Assembly (NCBI GenBank): GCA_029962745.1
Contig: CM057171.1
Location: 351,044 to 415,043 of the forward strand
Source: Echinometra lucunter
Lineage: Eukaryota > Echinodermata > Echinoidea > Camarodonta > Echinometridae
Length of the DNA: 64,000 nt
Reading direction: 5' to 3'
The notes beneath the pieces were generated by a model. That model saw nothing but the letters and a program-made list of their open reading frames with translations, had not been told where the DNA came from and made no database searches. Position numbers and translations under genes: made by a program. Positions 12,204 to 24,274 of this stretch are shown in pieces; the stretch's first letter is position 1, and the number at the start of each line of letters is the position of its first letter.

Positions 12204-13056
12204 TTACAGTGATACTTTGATGAAATACAACTTGTAATGGCAAGCAAAAGCGAGCAAGTCTGGAGAGAGGGAAACCAAGCAACACCACAAATACTCTAAT
12301 GTCAGATTAAGTGCATTGAACTCAACTCTCTCCTTCAGGTTCAGACCATCAATGTCATAGAGCCTGATCACCACTTTACCGTTCTTCCAATCAACACTCG
12401 CTACATACACCCTGTCCTGCTCATCCACAGCAGCATACAGGTAGACACCGCTTGGAGCTTGTAGAGGTTTCCCAGCGTTTCAATTCCTGTCGTGGACTGT
12501 CACAATGCTTGGTTCAGTGTCACAAGAACTTGTGATTATCAAACCGGCTTTGGTTGCAGATGCCTGCCAAGTGATTGGGTGTTTTGTTGGGACAGTGTGT
12601 TTGAGTGTGGTTCCCGTTGGATCATAGATGTAGACTTTCTTGCCATAGTTAGCTACAATGATTTCATCTGATGGACTTTTGTTTAGTTTGAGAACATATT
12701 CAGTACTTGTCACCTGGATGCTGGTTGATTTCTTGGAGCCTTTGGGAGAATATATGTATGCTTCTGTGGTGTTACGCGTCGATACGCATAACGACCTGTC
12801 TTGTTGAAACACAAGATCACAACACTCCATGCCGCTTGGTATGTGTCTGTACTGCTGCTTATTACCCGCAGAATCAATGATATCTATACCATGTGCATTG
12901 CCACCATATCCGATAGCCACACTGTCATCAGAGTACTTGGTCATCCCCCACATATAACTCCTTAGATCCACACACTGAATGACTTGTAACTCTGGATCTG
13001 GTTCTGTAATTTTCCCGATATCAAGTCGAGTATCATCTGCAGGTTTGAACTTATTC
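12204..13056 (-). pseudogene. Gene 1: exon 2 (propeller part) of TRIM-like gene, with nonsense codon
   Basis: This is the C-terminal part of the fourth-exon-like large exon found in four other copies here, covering the end of the linker and the whole predicted six-bladed propeller, ending IKVSL and a TAA at 12204-12206. The reading frame is continuous except for an in-frame TGA at 12480-12482, where the four paralogues have GGG (Gly). The codon differs at two bases. The stop would remove roughly the last two blades. The 5' side is cut by the 500-N gap at 13057, so coiled coil and RING exon are not visible, and sequence beyond the gap is minisatellite, not intron. It is probably a pseudogene, unless the stop is an assembly error. 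The linker is of the single-unit type. Confidence 0.75.
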
Positions 13057-13556
13057 NNNNNNNNNNNNNNNNNNNNNNNNNNNNNNNNNNNNNNNNNNNN
13101 NNNNNNNNNNNNNNNNNNNNNNNNNNNNNNNNNNNNNNNNNNNNNNNNNNNNNNNNNNNNNNNNNNNNNNNNNNNNNNNNNNNNNNNNNNNNNNNNNNNN
13201 NNNNNNNNNNNNNNNNNNNNNNNNNNNNNNNNNNNNNNNNNNNNNNNNNNNNNNNNNNNNNNNNNNNNNNNNNNNNNNNNNNNNNNNNNNNNNNNNNNNN
13301 NNNNNNNNNNNNNNNNNNNNNNNNNNNNNNNNNNNNNNNNNNNNNNNNNNNNNNNNNNNNNNNNNNNNNNNNNNNNNNNNNNNNNNNNNNNNNNNNNNNN
13401 NNNNNNNNNNNNNNNNNNNNNNNNNNNNNNNNNNNNNNNNNNNNNNNNNNNNNNNNNNNNNNNNNNNNNNNNNNNNNNNNNNNNNNNNNNNNNNNNNNNN
13501 NNNNNNNNNNNNNNNNNNNNNNNNNNNNNNNNNNNNNNNNNNNNNNNNNNNNNNNN
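13057..13556. other. Assembly gap (500 N)
   Basis: Exactly 500 N, so a placeholder length. It cuts gene 1 inside exon 2. The right side starts in minisatellite. The missing DNA should include the 5' part of exon 2, an intron of several kilobases and exon 1 if gene 1 is organised like genes 2 and 4, so the true gap is probably much larger, or the join is wrong. Confidence 0.95.
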
Positions 13557-13620
13557 AGAGAGAGAAACATAAGAGAAGGAGAGGGAGCATAATACATGTT
13601 GATATATTGATTGAAAGTCA
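13557..13620. repeat. Purine-rich minisatellite, array 2 (cut by gap)
   Basis: The last unit of an array like 2310-2785, with 'agagagaaacataagagaag' followed by a 'catgttgatatattgattga' element. It then passes into the start of module 2. Most of the array lies in the gap. Confidence 0.8.
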
Positions 13621-14182
13621 TATAAAATCAATAATCTCAAAGATAATGTTAGGAGTTTGGAGCCAGTGAAAACAGGCCTTGAAGGTTTCTACAGTGTTCC
13701 ATGTTTGTTGTGATAAAAGGTCGATTATGGCAAAGGTAGAAATAATATATAAGTTTTCTTCTTCCTTTACGTTCATTTTGAAGAAAACTGTGCCCTGAAA
13801 ATGTTTGCTCTTTGCCTTCATATTGGAAAATATGACCAAAAATGGGTGAAAATTCTAGAACAAACTTTCATCCCAAGGCTAGTAAAGTTGATTGATTTCA
13901 TGAATGTCTTCGTGATTATGGTGAAAATTGCTTTGAGACAAAGACGTCCGACTATCTGCACTATCCTGTCAAAATTGTGGTGATTTGTGACTTTATCACT
14001 ATTTAGGCCCGTTCACAACAAACCTGCTACCGCCGATAATCATTGCTAGTTTGTCTTCAATTCCAATGTTCTATTTAATTTTTCTCCCTGTCTTCCATTC
14101 TGTCTTGATTACCGTCATCTCTCAACCAGCTAACAAGAATCTTAGTAATCAAGAAGCTAAATGGGAGAAATGTATAAGTTGT

Positions 14183-14360
14183 AAACAAATTTTCGGCATT
14201 ACTCCCAGTGTAAAAGATCGCCGTATGCTCGATTTGTAATGAAAATCACAAGTCAGAAAAAAATGGAACCAGCGGGATTCGAACTGCCAACTACTGATTT
14301 CCATTACAGATCGAGCATACGATCTTTAACACTGGGAGTAATGCCGAAAATTTGATTACA
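14183..14360. mobile_element. Hairpin element with tRNA-like B-box, copy 2
   Basis: A copy of the element at 3385-3560 whose arms match better here: 'cattactcccagtgtaaaag' on one side and its near-perfect inverse near 14320-14350. The core has the same minus-strand 'ttcgaatccc' string. Present in modules 1 and 2 only. Confidence 0.5.
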
Positions 14361-15829
14361 AAACCATTCTTTTATCTGCCTTCAGTTTCAGTAGACCACC
14401 ACAAACGCCTCGGTTTAAAAAATATATATATATATTTATTTATTTTCTTATCGGCCATTGTGAACAACATGTGACATTCAGAACTGTCTTAACCTTTTGA
14501 ACATTTTGAACATTTCTGAAAGCAACCCCAAACAAACGAAGATAAAAAGAAAACCAAACAAATGAAGAAAAAAAAAACAACAAACAACCCCAAAACAAAA
14601 GCAAAACAGACAAACAAAAAACATCAACAACAAACAAGACAAGACCCTCCCCCCCAAAAAAAAAAACAAAAACAAATCTCGAGTCCTTTTATATTCGTTA
14701 ACAAGCAAGCAAGCAAGCAAGCCCCCTTCCCCCTCCTCTCTTCTTGACTTTCTTGGGCATCTTTATTTCTTAACTCCCCTTTCTACATCTAGATTTCAAA
14801 GGTTACAAAAAACGTTGGGGGGGGGGGGGCTATCCCCCTCCTTCCCGACTTCCGCTAATGTTTATGTCTAGATTTTTAGCTGATTTTTGTACTTCATAAC
14901 TGGATCACAAGAATAAATGCGATTATATGGTATACAATGGAAGGAAGATATACATATTCATACAGCTTGGTGCCCCCTTTAAACAATACACTGTACACCC
15001 GGGGACTTCTACAAAAAAAAAAATAGTGTCCATTTGCTAACAATCATAAAAATTGCTATATGTCTAGAAATATTTGAACTACCACGACAAAACTGTCATG
15101 AAGCAAATGAGCTTCAAGCTGTTTAAAAATTTGATTGGCATATCGTTAGGGCTAAAGGCATGTACTTTGTGATCAATTTTAGTCTCATCATTTCTCATAA
15201 CAACCTTTCCAAATTTATTTTTTTTTTTCTGTTGAGAATTTCAATGTACGGCATAAAGATAATTGAGAGACGGTTGGCATAAGCCATTGCATAATTGTTT
15301 TCAAGCAATGTAGTATATAGGGTCAGAAATAAGTGAATAAATGTCATGTCAATGATACCAAGCTGCCATGCCCGTTGCACTCTTTTTTCTCGCTCAGAGG
15401 CAAATCATTGTCAGATCTAATGGTTATGTAGGCCTATATACATATGTTGAGAGTATGATTATATGCTTCTGGTACATACCTAGTTAATCTGGTCAAATTG
15501 ATGCTAATAAGAAGTAAGTCATCTCTCTACATGACAATTGCGAGAGTCAGTATGTGCATGTACTTCTAACATAGACATAAAATATACAGAGCAAAGAATA
15601 ATTTACATGTTTCTAAATCATGTATATACAGTATGCTTAGGGTAAGATAATGTGCTTCTATACCAGCCTAAGTTAAACCTATTAATCCGGCAAACTTAGA
15701 CATGACACTTTGCTCGCTTTGGCTAGTTTTTAATTCATGGCATAAACACAATGAACAATGACGATACAATAAGTCATAGAACGTTTAAAGAGTGTATTTA
15801 TCAGGAAATGAATATACATACACTCTTAA

Positions 15830-16057
15830 AACAAATCAGTTAAAAATGACTAGATGAAAGGGTCAGCTGGGTGCAACTATAATACTAGTCACTTTTTTTT
15901 CCTATATTTTATTCATTTGTTAATATTTTCTAGGCGTATTTTGACTAGAACTCAGTCATTTCTGACTAGAACATAGTAACTTTTGTGACTAGATAACAAT
16001 AATTGCACCCAGCTGACCCATAATCTAGTCATTTTAACTATTTTGTTTTAAGAGTGT
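15830..16057. mobile_element. ACACTC-ended MITE, copy 2
   Basis: The module 2 copy of the element at 5129-5366, with the same ends, the same inverted 'gggtcagctgggtgcaa' blocks and only a few substitutions. Confidence 0.8.
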
Positions 16058-16432
16058 ATGTACATATACATAAACACATCAAGACAGACAGATTCATGGA
16101 CCGCGTTGGTCAACTCTTTACGTGGCATTAGAGAGTCGGTATATATACTTCTATCATAATACTGGAGGGGGGGGGGGAATCTTCTTCTCTTTTTCTTGAT
16201 GAGTACAGTCCACCATCTGGTGTATTCTCGTACTGGTTTGGCTGGCCGGTACAGTGTATGTGCAGTGCCACATAAAAAGACTACATGATAACTATGTGCA
16301 GCTAAAAACAACGGTAACCCCTTTTACCGGAGCTGGATTTCCTGTACTCCTGCCTAAATGAGATGGCAGATGTACAGTTCACAAGATCTCCAGGAAGCGA
16401 GTTCCAAAGAGGAATATGCAAGGGCTTATGAC

Positions 16433-17442
16433 CAGTGGCGTAGACAGGTTCTTACACCTGGGGGGGGGGGGATGATTTGCCGTTCACGAGAAATCGAGGA
16501 TCAATTTCGTATACAGATACACACACACGCACCCGCACACACCTGCACAGACCCCATTACACACATTTTAATTTTTATCTTGCGAGCGAGGGAGCCAAAA
16601 ATTACCATTTTTCTGGTTTTTAATCGCATTTTCAAATAGAAATTCTATATAATGAGTGAGTGAAGCGAGCGAGCCAAAAATAACCACTTTTCTGGTTTTC
16701 TATCGCATTTTCAAACAAAAATTCTAAAATAATGAGCGAGCGAAGCGAGCGAGCCAAAAATAAGCGTTTTTCTGGTTTTAAATCACATTTTCAAAAAGAA
16801 ATTCTAACATATGATAGTTGTTTATGACAAATTATTAAAAATTTTATTGACAATTAATTCAAATATCATTTCTTCCTTAAAAAGTGAAGGGGGAATATTT
16901 GTACACGCTATCCCCCTCTTAAAAAAGTGGGGGATATATCCCCCCATCCCCCCGGGATTTACGCCAATGATGCACAGACATAAATAGAAGATATACGCAC
17001 CGTGACAAACGAATATAGAATATGGACTGACACACATTATTGCATATTTGCATCACGCTATTTATCTTTTTTTTTTAAATTTTGTTGTTACACCACTTCA
17101 GAAAAACTGTGACAGCACCGAAATTACCCCAAAGTGATATAAATAACTACATAAATCAGAATAACGATCGATACAGTTATGATAATAATCGTCATTTCAG
17201 TCACATTAACGATGATGATGATGATAACTATTATTATTATCATAGACATAATAATAATAATAATAATAATAATGATAATACATTACTAATTATTATTATT
17301 ATAACTATTGTTATTGCTGTTCCTATCATTTCTAAACATGTTAATTCAGCTTAATCGTAAGCAAACATCCTTTCCTAAAACCTGGGGGGGATGCATACCC
17401 CTCATCCCCCCCCCCCCCCCCCCCCCGTTGTCTACGCCCCTG
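16433..17442. mobile_element. hAT-like non-autonomous element, 1.0 kb
   Basis: The ends CAGTGGCGTAGAC and GTCTACGCCCCTG form inverted repeats. They are flanked by the 8-bp direct repeat CTTATGAC (16425-16432 and 17443-17450). Modules 1, 3 and 4 have the uninterrupted site (for example 5740-5755), so the insertion is specific to module 2. Inside are about three tandem ~100-bp units around 'gcgaagcgagcgagccaaaa' (16580-16800), a (GAT)/(AAT) microsatellite (17208-17330) and long G and C runs next to the ends. No transposase is present. A 'gggatttacgccaatga' string at about 16965 resembles the end of the element at 7965-8349, so it may be a composite. Confidence 0.88.
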
Positions 17443-18436
17443 CTTATGACAACAGCCAGTTCCCCATCTCCCTGATTTCAGCCTATGTTTTAAAAAAAAA
17501 TGTTCATTTAAAACAAAAATGTTAATGTTCGGATTTTTTAGCTGATTTTTTTTTTACTTCATGATTTGATCACACTGAATTATACATGTGGAGTATATGG
17601 AATACCATACATATATGCATACATCTGATGGTGCTCCCTTAAAAACACATACATCAGAGCTGACAACTTTCATGAAATGGTCCCCCGGGGACTCCTCCCG
17701 AAAAATCAATGTCCATTTGCTAACAATCATAAAATTGCTATATGTCTAGAAATATTTGAACTACTACGACAAATTGTCATGAATCAAATAGCTTATCAAG
17801 CTGTTTAAAAATTTGATTGGTATATCGTTAGGGCTAAAGGCATGAATTGAGAATTTCAATGTACGGCACAAAGATAACTGATAGACGGTTGGCATAAACC
17901 ATTGCAGTGTTGTATATAGCGTCAGAAATAAGTGAATAAAAGTGTCGTGTCAATGATACCAAACTGCCATGTCCGTTGCACTATTTTCTCCCTCAGTGGC
18001 ATATCAATGTCAAGGCTAATGGTAATTTAGGCCTATATACAGTATCTTTAGAGTATGATTATATGCCTCTGGTAATACCTAGGTAATCCGCCAAATTTAG
18101 ACATGACAGTTTGCTCGTTATGACTAATTTTAGTGATATAATAGTGTCTTATATAATCCATAGCATACTAATCACAATGATGATAAATAAGGCATAAAAC
18201 ATCTACAGAGTGTAGCTATAACGAAAGGAATATATATGATATATTTACATACATATAATCACATGATAGACAGATTCATGGACTGTCTTGCCAATTAAAT
18301 GATATAAGAAGAAATCTGTCTCTTTACGTGGCATGGCGAGAATCCGTATGTACTTCTAACAGAGACATAAAATATAAAGAGCAAAGAATAATTTACATGT
18401 TTCTAGTTAGGAGAGGTGTGTATACAGGTACTTGAT

Positions 18437-18595
18437 ATTATCAATGAAGTGAGCAGTTTGTACGCTATGGGGATAGTTACTACATAATAAACAAGGAAAT
18501 GTGAAGCAAAGGTCCGTATGGAGTAAATCTAGAGCAGATATGGAGATGGCTTTTGCAAATCACACGTAATTGTGATGTAGAGACATTTTTATTCA
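18437..18595 (-). other. Relic copy of the gene-family 3' flank, module 2
   Basis: The counterpart of 8358-8515. It matches the 3' flank of gene 2 at 19640-19810, about 1.2 kb away. No coding sequence follows on its right side. Confidence 0.6.
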
Positions 18596-19812
18596 ATTTA
18601 TATGTTTTTGTTTAACAGAATCAGGAACGATCACACTTATTCACAACGAAATTGGAGATGATTAAAAAAATAACCTAATACAAATACAAACAGTGGCAGA
18701 CATGCAGTTTACAGAGACTTGAGCAAAATTTCATAGGAAACATGAATTAGCTAATTTTCATAAAATTGGCCACATCCCCAGAAATATTTGTGCTGCCATG
18801 ATCTCTTTGATATCATACCAAAAGAGCTTATTGATTTTATTTGACTACATGCCGTGACAGGTGAAGTAATTTTAGGCATGATTCTGTTTAAAAAGATTTT
18901 CCTTTTTTGCAAATATTTGCACATATTTTGAGCTGATTATTTCTCCCCTAAGCATTTCATATCAGATTTTGTTGTTGTTGAAATTTTGATGAACGTCCAT
19001 CAAAGGTGCATGAGTCACCGTGATGGCATATTTCAAAACAATGTATTACAGGGGTCTGAAAAAAAAGCGGACGAAAGTAATATGATACACAAACTGCCAT
19101 GCCCATTGCGCTCCTTAATTATACATGCTCAGTGACCAATGTCATGTCTAATAATTATTATCATGTATTACGTTTAGTGCATAATTATGAACTACTCTTG
19201 ATATGTATGTTAGACTGATAATCCCAAACGAACATGATTATTTTCAAAATGGCAGACACGACAGCTAGCTCATTGATAGCCCCCCCCCCCCCCACTTTTT
19301 CTAATGGTACGTTTTGTGTAAAGCGGGCAAAATACAATGATGATACAATAAGGCACACTGTACTTGTAAGAAAAGGAATGATATTATGTACATAAATACA
19401 GATAATGGACACACGATAGACGAATTCATGGACTATGCTAGTCAACTTCTTAATAATTACAAGAAAGCTTTAGGATTTTCTGCGGTGGATTGCGATAGTC
19501 AGTATGTCTCCTAACATAGACATAAAATATAAGAACACCATATTATACAGGACAAAGGGTAATTTGCATATTTCTAGAGAGAAACGGGATGTTATCATTA
19601 TACATGTACTGGGATCTTATAACTGTATACAGGCACTTTATATCATCGAGGGAGTGAGCAGTTTGTAAGCTATAAGAATAGTTACGACATAATAAACAAG
19701 GGAATATGAAGCAAAGGTCTGTATGGAGTAGATCTAGAGCAGAGATGGAGGTGGCTGTAATAAATCACACGTAATAAATCACACGTAATGGTGATATAGA
19801 GACATCTTTAGA

Positions 19813-21084
19813 TTACAATGATACTTTGATGAAATGCAACTTACATGTATAGGCACAAGCAAAAGCGAGCAAGTGTGGAGAGAGGGAAACCAAGTAACAC
19901 CACGAACTACTTAATGTCAGATTAAGTGCATTGAACTCAACTCTCTCCTTCAGGTTGAGACCATCAATGTCATAGAGCCTGATCACCACTTTACCGTTCT
20001 TACAATCAACACTCGCTACATACACCCTGTCCTGCTCGTCCACAGCAGTATATAGATAGACATCACTTGGAGCTTGTAGAGGCTTCCCAGCATTCCCATT
20101 CATGTCGTAGACTGTCACAATGCTTGGTTCAGTGCAACAAGAACTTGTGATTATCAAATCGGCTTTGGTTGCAAATGCCTGCCTAGCGACTTGGTGTTTT
20201 GTTGGGACAGTGTGTTTGAGTGTGGTTCCTGTTGGATCATAGATGAAGACTTTCTTTTTACCGTTAGCTACAATGATTTCATCTGATGGACTTTTGTTTA
20301 GTGTGAGATGATATCCAGTATCTGTCACCTGGATGCTGGTTGATTTCTTGGAGCCATTGGGAGAATATATGTATGCTTCTTCCCATCCCGTCGATACGCA
20401 TAACGACCTGTCTTGTTGAAACACAATATCATAACACTCCATGCGGCTTGGTATGTGTGTGTACTGCTGCTTATTACCCGCAGAATCAATGATATCTATA
20501 CCATGTGCAATGCCAACATATCCGATAGCCACACTGTCATCAGAGTACTTGGTCATCCCCAACATACGTCTCCGTAGATCCACACACTGAATGACTTGTA
20601 ACTCTGGATCTGATTCTGAGATGCTCCCAAGAGCAAGTCGAGTATCATCTGCAGGCGTGAACCTATTCTTCTGTGCTTTCTTCGTTATGGCTGCTGCAGA
20701 AGTGTGATCAGTAGCCTCCTTCAGCATGTCTTTCAGTTCCTCACAAAGCAAGATATGAGCAGACAGACTGTCTGTCTCTAGACGACCCAGTCTGTCATTA
20801 GCTACCAGTGTCATTGAACTACAAATACTCTTGATCTTCTGTCGATCTTTTGATTTCAAGACGTCGAAATCGTCATCGAAACTACACTCTAGAGCATCAA
20901 CTTGGTCGATGAGTTTTCGCTGATTTTCTTCAAGTTGCTTGGCCTTGACGCTGTAGGCTTGGCTGACATCTTCCCGTAGTTTCTGTATGGCAATATGTAC
21001 CTCATGGCGTTGTGCTTCCATATTCTGAATGTTCTTCTCCAATTCTGATTTCTTGGCGGCACATCGCTGCACAAGATCGTTCAC
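19813..21084 (-). CDS. Gene 2 exon 2: coiled coil, linker and hypervariable propeller
   Basis: The acceptor is tttttag followed by GTGAAC, giving phase 0 after exon 1. The exon encodes 423 residues, and the joined protein is 634 residues. The first ~115 residues of the exon are heptad-rich and charged (VNDLVQRCAAKKSELEKN onward), a coiled coil as expected after B-boxes in TRIM proteins. A short linker (single DDTRLALG unit) follows, then about 265 residues with a ~42-residue periodicity (YIYSPNGSKK, FIYDPTGTTL, TVYDMNGNAG, RLYDIDGLNL) that I read as a six-bladed propeller. This domain probably binds the target. Compared with its paralogues, one loop after LCVST is one residue shorter and the last loop (FACAYTCKLHF) two longer. 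The frame is intact. No known symbol can be assigned. Confidence 0.9.
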   Translation of the reverse strand: MNDLVQRCAAKKSELEKNIQNMEAQRHEVHIAIQKLREDVSQAYSVKAKQLEENQRKLIDQVDALECSFDDDFDVLKSKDRQKIKSICSSMTLVANDRLGRLETDSLSAHILLCEELKDMLKEATDHTSAAAITKKAQKNRFTPADDTRLALGSISESDPELQVIQCVDLRRRMLGMTKYSDDSVAIGYVGIAHGIDIIDSAGNKQQYTHIPSRMECYDIVFQQDRSLCVSTGWEEAYIYSPNGSKKSTSIQVTDTGYHLTLNKSPSDEIIVANGKKKVFIYDPTGTTLKHTVPTKHQVARQAFATKADLIITSSCCTEPSIVTVYDMNGNAGKPLQAPSDVYLYTAVDEQDRVYVASVDCKNGKVVIRLYDIDGLNLKERVEFNALNLTLSSSWCYLVSLSPHLLAFACAYTCKLHFIKVSL

Positions 21085-21372
21085 CTAAAAATAAAGGTAT
21101 AAACATCAAAAGGGAAAGACTTCAATTAATAACCTAAATTATAACTATAGCGATTGAGGAGAGGTGTAACTGAGTTTCATCTAATCTATCATGTATATGG
21201 GAGAGATTTCTTTTCTAATATACTGAGGCCTTTTACGTACGAAAAAGTATAACACGAAAATTAATACGCGTTACTATTTTGATGAAAACCCAATCTCTTT
21301 TACGAAATAATTATTAAGAGCAAGATGAGGTTTGTGCTGATAAAAATAAAATGCAGGCTTATGGCTTTCGTA

Positions 21373-21935
21373 AAGGAGAATGAAACCCTCGGAGAAAATT
21401 CAATTTATTTCAAAAAGGGTATAGAGAGAAGCAATTAAAAAAAAAAAGTTCCATCAAAACCAGTTACGAAATGGGAAAATTATGAAAGTTTGAAAAGTCT
21501 CAATTTGCTTTCTGTGGTGATCTTCAAATTGGCAATGTTGCTTAATTAAAACTGGCAGAATTTAAAAGGACAATTATATTTTGTACACAAAATATCATAT
21601 TTCTCCCATTATCTCGAAGGGTGCAGCTTGTCTGCCATGTATCATAAGAAACTGTATTGACACAGCATTACCTTGAGTTCACAAATAGACAAGCAGCATC
21701 TTTTGAGATAATGGAGAAAATCTGAACTTTTGTTTACAAAACATATCGAGAGTTGCCCTAAAACTGCCCTTTTGAAGCAACATTGTCAATTTGAGGATTA
21801 CCATAGAAAGTAAATTGAGACTTTTTTCAAACTTTCGTAACTTTCTCATTTCGTGAAGGAGTTTTTTTTCAAAATTGCTTCTCCCTATCCTCTCCCTCCA
21901 TTAAAATGATATTTCCCTTGGGTTTCATTCTCCTT
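21373..21935. mobile_element. Foldback element in gene 2 intron
   Basis: A long imperfect palindrome. It opens AAGGAGAATGAAACCC and closes with the inverse, with arms of about 250 bp in which 'gcaacattg', 'caatttgc' and 'gagataatgg' segments recur inverted. No coding capacity. A copy at 53137-53674 occupies the same place in the gene 4 intron. I did not find it in the intron of gene 3. Confidence 0.7.
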
Positions 21936-22910
21936 GAAGGATTTATCTCCCGTACATTTACTGCATTGCACTTTTAATTTCGCCTGGAGGGAGAACAGTA
22001 TACAAACATTACTTAATCTGGGATAGACGAAATGCAATTTCTTATAATCATAATAATTTCTGACCTTGACCAAACCAAACCCATGCAGTGAGTCAAATAA
22101 AAGATTTTCTCGAGTTCCTTCTGCTCCAACTTTTCCTCACATACATCAGTGCTCTAGAGCCCATATCAATGAGATACAGGTTATGAAATAAATCATCAAG
22201 TGAGTCTTTCCTATAATTTGATTTTTCTGTCTCAGGAAAATCATCTGAAATTGTTCTTTTTGAAATTTCCAATATATATGTAACTGCGCGTTTTATATTA
22301 GGTTTTTGTTTTCCCTTTGTCATGAATGCTTTTCAGTGATAGTTGATCATGTTGATGCAATGCGTGTGTTTCTTGGAAAGTCGAACCCGAATTTTAAAAT
22401 GAAATCGATCCATCACTCGAGAAAGGATTCCATCCTGAATAAATTGTAATATCCATGTCAAACACCAATTCATCCTTTTCATATATACATTCTAACTTTG
22501 CTGCTCATGAACAAACTATAAAAAAAAAAAAAAAATCTTTTAAAAAATTGTGATGTCAGAAATACATGTAGTATCCGCACAGGAGTAATAAGAAAACGCA
22601 GTTTCCATTGATAAAACAAAATATAAAGAACAGGTAAAGACAGAAAGGAAATATAGGTGAACTTTCATGATGTTCTTATATTGATCAGCCCACATTTTTG
22701 ACAGTTTATGATAATAGAGAACATATTTAGCCCCAAAGTCTCTACACATGATCCCTTCCCCTTTCTGTCCAAGTTCAGTGAAGGGTCGTTTGTGCTGAGC
22801 AATGCTCTCATGCGCAAATCACTTTTCTCATACATCGCTAGCTAAAATTGTTATAATTCTACTTTCCCTAATTCAATCACACAGATGTGGGGTCCTATAA
22901 AAGTAGAAGA

Positions 22911-23100
22911 CACCGGCATAAATCTGGAGTGGGGGCTATATTTTCCCGCAATTTCTTCCCTCACACCGCCACGCACAAACTTTTTTTTTTTTTGCGAGCG
23001 AGCGAGCAAAAAATAACCACTTTTTATTTCATCGTCAAAATACACTTTAGACCTATATATTTTGTGAATGGTATATTTGGTCACCACACTATGAAAATAA
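22911..23100. mobile_element. hAT-like remnant, gene 2 intron
   Basis: It starts CACCGGCATAAAT, like the element at 7965-8349, and has the same 'gcgagcgagcgagc...aaaaataaccac' block near 22995-23020. A matching internal block with 'acacgccatcctccc' occurs at about 24385-24415, so the element may have extended that far, with later insertions between. I see no matching right end. A copy is at 54616-54760 in gene 4. Confidence 0.45.
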
Positions 23101-23770
23101 TAATATGATATATCTCGCTGGTCCATGTTTGCTGTCTCAAACCACCCGGCTTCTAAAAAAACTAAGAGCGAGCGAAGCGAGTAAGGAGAAACATGATGAT
23201 AGAGTATCATTTTGTCGTCAAAATACACCATAGAAAATATCTGAAACATATTCGGTCACCTTAATAGCATGCCAAATTCGTATGCATGCCTTGCAAAATA
23301 ATTCTTTATCTAGATATTATGAGTGAACGCAACGAGCGACCAAAAATATACAAAATACACAAGATGATTTTATAATCTACACCTCTCTGTAAAATTTGAG
23401 GATAGTCGGCCACCATGATATTCAGGCATCTGCTAAAGCATGTAATAAGAGTGACGTCTGATTGAAAACAGTCTCTAGATTTTATGAGCGACAAATGTAG
23501 TTAGTCCCTTTCTGTGATTTTAACGTACAATAATTAATCGGCATATTCTGTTCTCACAGAGCGTATGGTAAGAATAGTCTAATCATGCTAATAGTCACAA
23601 GCCGTTATCTCCTAAAAATTCATCTATAATTTTAGGTTAACTTGCCGCTCAAATCCTTGCAGTTGTATAACTAACATTTCATGAAAAGAAAAATAGCGTA
23701 AACAATTGACAGAGAGACAAGAAGCAAACGTATTTCCTTTCTCAAGTTTAGTAAGTTAACCGGCATGGGT

Positions 23771-24274
23771 TCACCCTAGAAGTTTCACTATTTCAATAAA
23801 AGGAGATGAATTTGAACAGCATTTTAAAAAAGAAACGAGCAAAATCGGTCAGAGAATAAGAAAATTACACCCATTTCCATTTTCTAGTAAATTACTCTCG
23901 GCTCTGCAAATTGGCAACACTGATGACATCATGTGTGAGCAGGTCTCCATTCACTTGGTACATGAAATTTCACACTTTCTCAATTTTCTTGGAAGTTACA
24001 CATTTTCTTACCCCATAGTCAAAGTAAAAAGCAATTATTCTGAACATAACCCCCATAATGAATGTTCATTCTGAACATTCATTACGGGGTTAGAAAATGT
24101 GTAACTTCCAAGAAAATTTAGAAAATGTGAAAGAGTTCTTATTCGAAAATGTAAATAAGTGTAATTTTTTATTCTTTGACTGATTTTGCGCATTTCTTTT
24201 TTAAAATGCTGTACAAATTTATCTCCTTTTATTGAAACAGTGAAACTTCTAGGGTGGACTTACCCTTCCCTTCA
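23771..24274. mobile_element. Palindromic TTAA-type element, gene 2 copy (ends decayed)
   Basis: Arms 'accctagaagtttcact' to 'agtgaaacttctagggt' enclose about 500 bp. The intact counterpart in gene 4 (55477-55856) is flanked by TTAA. Here the left terminus is deleted and the right reads cttcaag in place of ctttaag. The core lies in the opposite orientation to that in gene 4, and it has an extra internal inverted segment (23995-24105). Confidence 0.65.

Larger units (their letters stand above)
13620..19812. repeat. Downstream module 2 (3' side of gene 2)
   Basis: Non-coding block collinear with module 1 over nearly its whole length, without the 778-bp, 385-bp and 2.56-kb insertions of module 1. 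It carries its own 1-kb hAT-like insert at 16433-17442. It contains the tRNA-like hairpin (14183-14360), the ACACTC MITE (15830-16057), internal repeat units and a relic of the gene 3' flank (18437-18595). I found no gene. Confidence 0.8.

Noticed and set aside
12979..13572. Plus-strand frame across the gap
   Set aside because: Made of N codons and the antisense of the gene 1 exon.
12480..13640. Long minus-strand frame of 386 codons
   Set aside because: Half of it is N, and the part right of the gap is minisatellite. Only 12480-13056 is real exon.
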